A stretch of DNA of 37,438 bases from Pseudomonadota bacterium. Lineage in GTDB: Bacteria > Pseudomonadota > Gammaproteobacteria > Burkholderiales > Burkholderiaceae_C. Position 1 is the first letter of the stretch. Every line of letters starts with the position of its first letter. The translations under genes and the position numbers were made by a program. The notes under the pieces were generated by a model. It was given only the letters and a program-made list of their open reading frames with translations. It searched no databases and was not told the origin of the DNA. The DNA is taken from assembly GCA_023390985.1 (NCBI GenBank), contig JAEWBU010000156.1:1-37438 (forward strand), read 5' to 3'. Of this stretch, positions 31,270-37,438 are shown in pieces.

Positions 31270-31458
31270 TCAGGTCTCCCTGAACTCAAACGCGGTGAAC
31301 TCAATCTTTCCGTCTTGGCCCTGTATCACCAGGTAATCCTGCAGCCTGGTGGGGACGGGCCGACGTGAGATGGCGCACAGGAGCCGGACCCAGCGCCGGG
31401 AGTCCGGCACGCGCATCGTGAACCAGGAACCAGGAGCAATGTGGGGTGTTTTCGTCAT
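31270..31458 (-). CDS. Small hypothetical protein
   Basis: A 62-residue protein beginning MTKTPHIAPGSWFTMRVPDS and ending YLVIQGQDGKIEFTAFEFRET. It has no signal peptide or membrane helix and reads like a small soluble beta-strand domain. A GAGGAGG site lies upstream of the ATG, at a rather long spacing of about 13-14 bases. I know no family for it. It lies in the islet between the two tRNA-Ser 3'-tip copies, away from other genes, and its transcript would meet the terminator at 31126-31148. It could be a chance frame; the Shine-Dalgarno and balanced composition give moderate support. Confidence 0.4.
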   Translation of the reverse strand: MTKTPHIAPGSWFTMRVPDSRRWVRLLCAISRRPVPTRLQDYLVIQGQDGKIEFTAFEFRET

Positions 31459-31862
31459 GATCCAACTAAGCCTCCTCGATCAGCATGTCAGGTCGATGAC
31501 AAATGAGGGGTAGGCAATCCACGCAAGCTGCTGGCCCGAGCGGACTATTTCATCGTGGTCGAGCTTCGGCGCCGCTGGCGAATCGGCTGAGCCTCTCAAC
31601 TTCGCTGCCCATCGGCCCCGCGTAGCGATCAGTGCCACCTGAATTCGCGATGTACGGAAGCTCAACATAGCGCGCATCCCTGGACGGTCGGCCTGAAATG
31701 TCCGGCCCTGAACCAGGTGCAGCGAAAAAGCGCAGAGACGTGAGGCTTGGGAGCATGGAGAAGGTTGCCCTGAGCGGCGGCCCGACCACGGCTGGGCGAG
31801 GAGCGCGTGTAACCGACAGGCTGGCAGGAGGAGTGTCGCTGGCGTGATGAGCGCTGCGAACG
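31459..31862. other. Gene-free stretch in the islet
   Basis: About 400 bases with overlapping open frames on the minus strand, none showing a signal, domain or convincing start. I see no repeat or RNA structure. It may contain degraded coding sequence. Confidence 0.35.
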
Positions 31863-32486
31863 CTAGGCGGCAACGAGCGTAGAAGCTCGTGCTGATTTCC
31901 GTCGCCGACTCACGCCGAGCATCCCAAGCAGAGCGGAACCAAACATCCATGCGGCGGCGGGGAGCGGGACCGCGGATACTTGTCCAAACTCCAGACCCTT
32001 GGTCAGTAGCACGTTTTCCAACTCGAGAAGGGACGTACTCTGCGGCGGCGTCTTGTCTATCAGACCCGAAAAGTAAAACTCGTCGAAGGTTCCGCTGAAG
32101 TTGATAGAAGACGTGCCACCTTGAATGTAGTTGGATCCCCAGGAAGTTAGGCCACCGCCGCCGCTACCGACACGATCGCCGTCATTGAGGAATTGGTAGG
32201 CACTCCAGAAAGAGAGGCGTCCTGTCTCAGTATCAGGGTTGTCAGTTCCGATGACTGCATAGAAGGTGTCCCCCTGCGTGGCGGACCAGCCATAGCCTTC
32301 AGCTGCCTTGATACTGACTTGGAAGCGGTCCCCGACTGCCAGCAGATTTCCATAGTCACTGGAAACCCGATTGACCGAGCCCGTCGCGTCTACCTCATAT
32401 GAAAAGGTCCACGTGGCAGCAACAGCAGAGCAGGTCACCGCCAGGTTGAGAGCGGCCAGAGCCACCACATTGCGCAGGCACGACAT
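31863..32486 (-). CDS. VPLPA-CTERM (PEP-CTERM-type) sorted surface protein
   Basis: A 207-residue exported protein. The signal peptide is VVALAALNLAVTCSAVAA, then TWTFSYEVDATGSV begins the mature part. The body is a Gly/Ser/Asp-rich beta domain (SFWSAYQFLNDGDRVGSGGG, SINFSGTFDEFYFSG). The C-terminus shows the sorting signal VPLPAAAWMFGSALLGMLG followed by VSRRRK, that is VPLPA motif, TM helix and basic cluster, then an unusually long 10-residue tail (SARASTLVAA). Such proteins are processed by an exosortase and often linked to extracellular polysaccharide; no exosortase gene is in the window. An AGGA lies upstream of the ATG. It is isolated in a less gene-dense islet next to tRNA-Ser. Confidence 0.8.
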   Translation of the reverse strand: MSCLRNVVALAALNLAVTCSAVAATWTFSYEVDATGSVNRVSSDYGNLLAVGDRFQVSIKAAEGYGWSATQGDTFYAVIGTDNPDTETGRLSFWSAYQFLNDGDRVGSGGGGLTSWGSNYIQGGTSSINFSGTFDEFYFSGLIDKTPPQSTSLLELENVLLTKGLEFGQVSAVPLPAAAWMFGSALLGMLGVSRRRKSARASTLVAA

Positions 32487-32961
32487 GGGTGAATCCTAGA
32501 AGTTCGTCGTTGCCAGAAACTAGGCTTAGAAACCGAGCGAAGCAATGGGCCGAACGGACCAACGATTCATCCATCCAGGCCCCGAGGTCAGACCGGACAA
32601 ATCGAGCAGGAGCTGGCGCTGCATGCGCGGCTTCCCGCACGTCCGGCCCCCACCTAGTTGCCGCAGCTTCCGGCGCTGCTCCCGAGCGGGGATAGCTTGG
32701 CCGCTCCGTCGCCTAATCCTTGAAGCTCGAAGGGAATCCGTGCGGGACCGAATCGACCTTCATGCGCCGCATCCGACTAGGAGTGTCGTGTCGCCGCGGT
32801 GCTCCTTGCCGGCATTCATGCGCTCGTGGGGCACACCCTCTCGGCAGCGTCCGTGTCGATCTCGGCCCAGGTGGCGCCGCGGATCTCACCCGAGCGCGCA
32901 GCCGTGAGGCGCCTACAACGAAGTGCAGGGAATCGGCTTACCCCGAGAGGGCGGCCCAATG
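32487..32961. other. Gene-free stretch between the VPLPA-CTERM gene and tRNA-Ser terminator
   Basis: It holds the promoter region of the minus-strand VPLPA-CTERM gene and otherwise only short frames in several phases with no recognisable protein. No integrase, inverted repeat or RNA gene was seen. Confidence 0.35.
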
Positions 32962-32987
32962 AAAAAGGCCCCCTTGCGGGGGCCTTT
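32962..32987 (-). terminator. Intrinsic terminator of tRNA-Ser
   Basis: A perfect 10-bp stem AAAGGCCCCC/GGGGGCCTTT with TTGC loop; on the minus strand it ends in a TTTTTC run. It begins 11 bases after the tRNA 3' end. Confidence 0.85.
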
Positions 32988-32996
32988 CACTCTGTA

Positions 32997-33089
<93 letters not shown>

Positions 33090-33117
33090 TGCGAGCCCGC
33101 GATTGTAGCAGCGCGGA

Positions 33118-35189
33118 TCAGGCCACCTTGGCCCGGCGCGCTTCCTGCGGGTTGGCGATCATCGTCAGCAGCAGGTTCACGTCCGCCGGCTTGACCATGT
33201 GGAAGTCGAAGCCGGCCTGGGCCGAGCGCGAACGGCTCTCGGCTTCACCGTAACCCGTGAGCGCGATCAGCAGCGCGTCGCGCGACGAAGGGTCGCTGCG
33301 CAGCTGGTGCGCGACCTCGAAGCCGTTCATGCCCGGCAGGCCGATGTCCAGCAGCACCACGTCGGGGTGGAAGACCTTGGCGATGTCCAGCGCCGCCTTG
33401 CCCTCGTTGGCCACCTTGACCTCGAAGCCCTCCATCTCCAGCAGCGTCATCAGCGTCTCGGCCGAGGCCATGAGGTCGTCGACCACCAGGATGCGCGAAG
33501 GCGTGGCGGGCTGCGGCGACTGGCGCGGCGTGATGGGCGCGACTTGCGCGGTTTCCTCGGGTTCGCCGAGTCGTGCCGGCAGCGTAATCGTCATTTCGGT
33601 TCCCTTGCCCAGGCCTTCGCTGTGCGCTTCCACCGATCCGCCATGCAGGCCGACAAGGTGCTTCACCAGCGTGAGCCCGATGCCCAGGCCGCCTTGCGAG
33701 CGGTCGAGCGATTGATCGGCCTGCGCGAACAGGTCGAAGATGTGCGGAAGGAAGGCCGGGTCGATGCCCGTGCCCTCGTCCTTGACGGTGATGCGCACCT
33801 GGTCGCCGGCGAAGGACGTCTTCACCACGATGCGGCTTTCCTCCGGCGAGAACTTGGAGGCGTTGTTGATCAGGTTGGAGAGCACCTGCGCCAGCCGCAC
33901 CGAGTCGCCGTCCAGCACCACCGGCTCCTTCGTCACTTCCAGCGCCAGCTTCTGGTTGCGCGCGTCCAGCTTGGGCATGCTGGATTCGGCCGAGCGCTCG
34001 ATGAGCGAAGCCAGGCTGAGCTTCTCCGGCTTGACCACCACCTTGCCCTGCACGATGCGCGAGACGTCCAGCAGGTCGTCGATGAGGCGCGCCATGTGGT
34101 CGGCCTGGCGGCTGATGACGTCGCGTGCCCACTGCAGCGTGGGCGCCGCCACTTCCTTGCCCTGCATGATGTGCACCGCGTTGCGGATGGGCGCGAGCGG
34201 GTTGCGCAGCTCGTGCGCCAGCATGGCGAGGAATTCGTTCTTGCGGCGGTCGGCTTCCTGCACCGCGGTGTAGAGGCGCGCGTTCTCCATCGCGATGGCG
34301 GCGCGGTCGGCCACCTCGCGGGCCAGCGCGAGCCGGGCACCGTCGAACTGCTGCGCGCCGCCGAGCAGCACCAGCACGCCGCGCACGCGGCCGCCGGACA
34401 CCAGCGGACAGAGCGCCGCGCCCTGCCCCCCTTCCCGGCTGACCTGCAGCTGGCGGGTGGAGACGGCGCGCTGCAGCGCCTGCCGAACCTGGCCGGGGAG
34501 GGTCTCGAGGTCGGCGCCGGCCGTGCCCTGCGAGCGCACCACGTGGCCTTCCGCGTCCACCTGCGCGAGCAGGGCCTGGTCGCCCAGCATCGGGACCGCC
34601 AGGTCGAGCATGGCCTGGATGGTGGGATCCATGTCCAGCGAGCGCGACAGCAGCTGGCTCACCTCGGCCAGGTAGTCGGCGCGATGGATGGCCTCTTCCG
34701 CCGAGGCGCGCGCCGCTTCCGAACGGGCCAGCGCCTCGCGCTCGGCCGCGCGAACCTGCAGCTGCCGGTTCATGCGCCAGAGCTCGACGAAGACGCGCAC
34801 CTTCGAGCGCAGCACCTCCGGCACCACGGGCGAAGGGATGTAATCGACCGCGCCGAGCGCGTAGCCGCGCTTGGCCTGCAGCTCGTCGACGTACGCGGTG
34901 ATGAAGACGATGGGCGTCTGCGCCGACTTCTTGTAGTGCCGGATCAGGCTGGCCGTCTCCAGCCCGTCGATGTCGGGCATGTTGACGTCCAGCAGGATGA
35001 CCGCGAACTCCATCTCGAGGATGTAGCGCAGGGCCTCCTTGCCCGACCGGGCGCTGACGATGTTCTCGCCCAGCTCTTCCAGGATGGAGCGGAACACGAT
35101 GTGCTTCTCCTGGAGGTCATCGACGACCAGGATGTTGGCCTTCTCGCGCTCCGGTGGCGCGACCTGGGCATCGGGGTTCTGTCGGACGG

Positions 35190-35205
<16 letters not shown>
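33118..35205 (-). CDS. Hybrid histidine kinase (REC-GAF-HisKA-HATPase-REC)
   Basis: A 695-residue soluble signalling protein. The N-terminal receiver (about 22-140) has ILVVDD and the phospho-acceptor in VILLDVNMPDIDG, but SP replaces the active-site Lys-Pro (DYIPSPVVPE). A coiled linker (145-185) and a GAF-like sensor domain (190-315) follow. HisKA carries the phospho-His in FLAMLAHELRNPL (near residue 331). The HATPase has NLINNASKF, DEGTGIDP and GGLGIGLTLVK. The C-terminal receiver (about 570-690) has ILVVDD, VVLLDIGLPGMNG and a normal Lys in MVKPAD. No membrane helix, so input is cytoplasmic. The GTG at 35205 overlaps the upstream kinase by 16 bases; a GTG at 35193, overlapping its stop as GTGA, is an equally plausible start. 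Confidence 0.9.

Positions 35206-37438
<2,233 letters not shown>

Noticed and set aside
31480..31950. 156-codon minus-strand frame downstream of the VPLPA-CTERM gene
   Set aside because: It overlaps the end of that gene in another frame and shows no signal, domain or ribosome-binding site.

Overview
The window is GC-rich DNA with dense, mostly overlapping genes. It suggests a Gram-negative beta-proteobacterium of the Burkholderiales, probably Comamonadaceae or a relative. Pointers are a Bug-type (TTT) solute receptor beside an M20 amidohydrolase and a LysR regulator, a VPLPA-CTERM protein, and an ABC-type (group 2-like) capsule locus. The genus cannot be fixed from the sequence alone.

Left edge (1-1707): the 5' end of a lipoprotein gene running off the window, a small membrane protein, a short relic of a lipoprotein 3' end, a secreted barrel-like protein, and a comparatively AT-rich leader that probably carries the capsule promoter.

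Capsule locus (1708-23542, all on +): export and anchor genes kpsS-kpsM-kpsT-kpsE-kpsD overlap or nearly abut. The polymer-specific block follows: a CDP-glycerol glycerophosphotransferase, a glycerol-3-phosphate cytidylyltransferase (tagD-like), a TPR-LicD/fukutin-like transferase, a 1270-residue TPR-TagF-GT4 protein, an XcbB/CpsF-family protein and a Tat-exported PhoD-like phosphoesterase. kpsF and kpsC follow and supply and polymerise Kdo for the lipid-linked anchor. A translationally coupled tail comes last: a membrane alpha/beta-hydrolase-like protein, an SGNH hydrolase, a cytochrome P450 and a one-TM protein. Read together, the genes predict a teichoic-acid-like glycosyl-glycerol-phosphate capsule. 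TagD makes CDP-glycerol, the TagF-type enzymes prime and polymerise, KpsS/KpsC build the Kdo linker, and KpsMTED exports. PhoD and the hydrolases may trim or modify the product. The polymer identity is inference. No CMP-Kdo synthetase (kpsU/kdsB) lies in the window.

Right of the capsule (23593-30656): an excalibur-type lipoprotein and an Asp-box propeller lipoprotein, a VanZ-like protein and a single-domain response regulator, then a Bug receptor and amidohydrolase with a divergent lysR. A 32-bp near-repeat (644-675 and 24916-24947) flanks the capsule region.

Right edge (30712-37438): a His-rich secreted protein, then a less gene-dense islet (about 31160-32998) with a VPLPA-CTERM gene. The islet is bounded by tRNA-Ser(GGA) and a copy of that tRNA's 3' tip, each next to a similar terminator. 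Two coupled hybrid histidine kinases close the window; the upstream one is cut by the edge.
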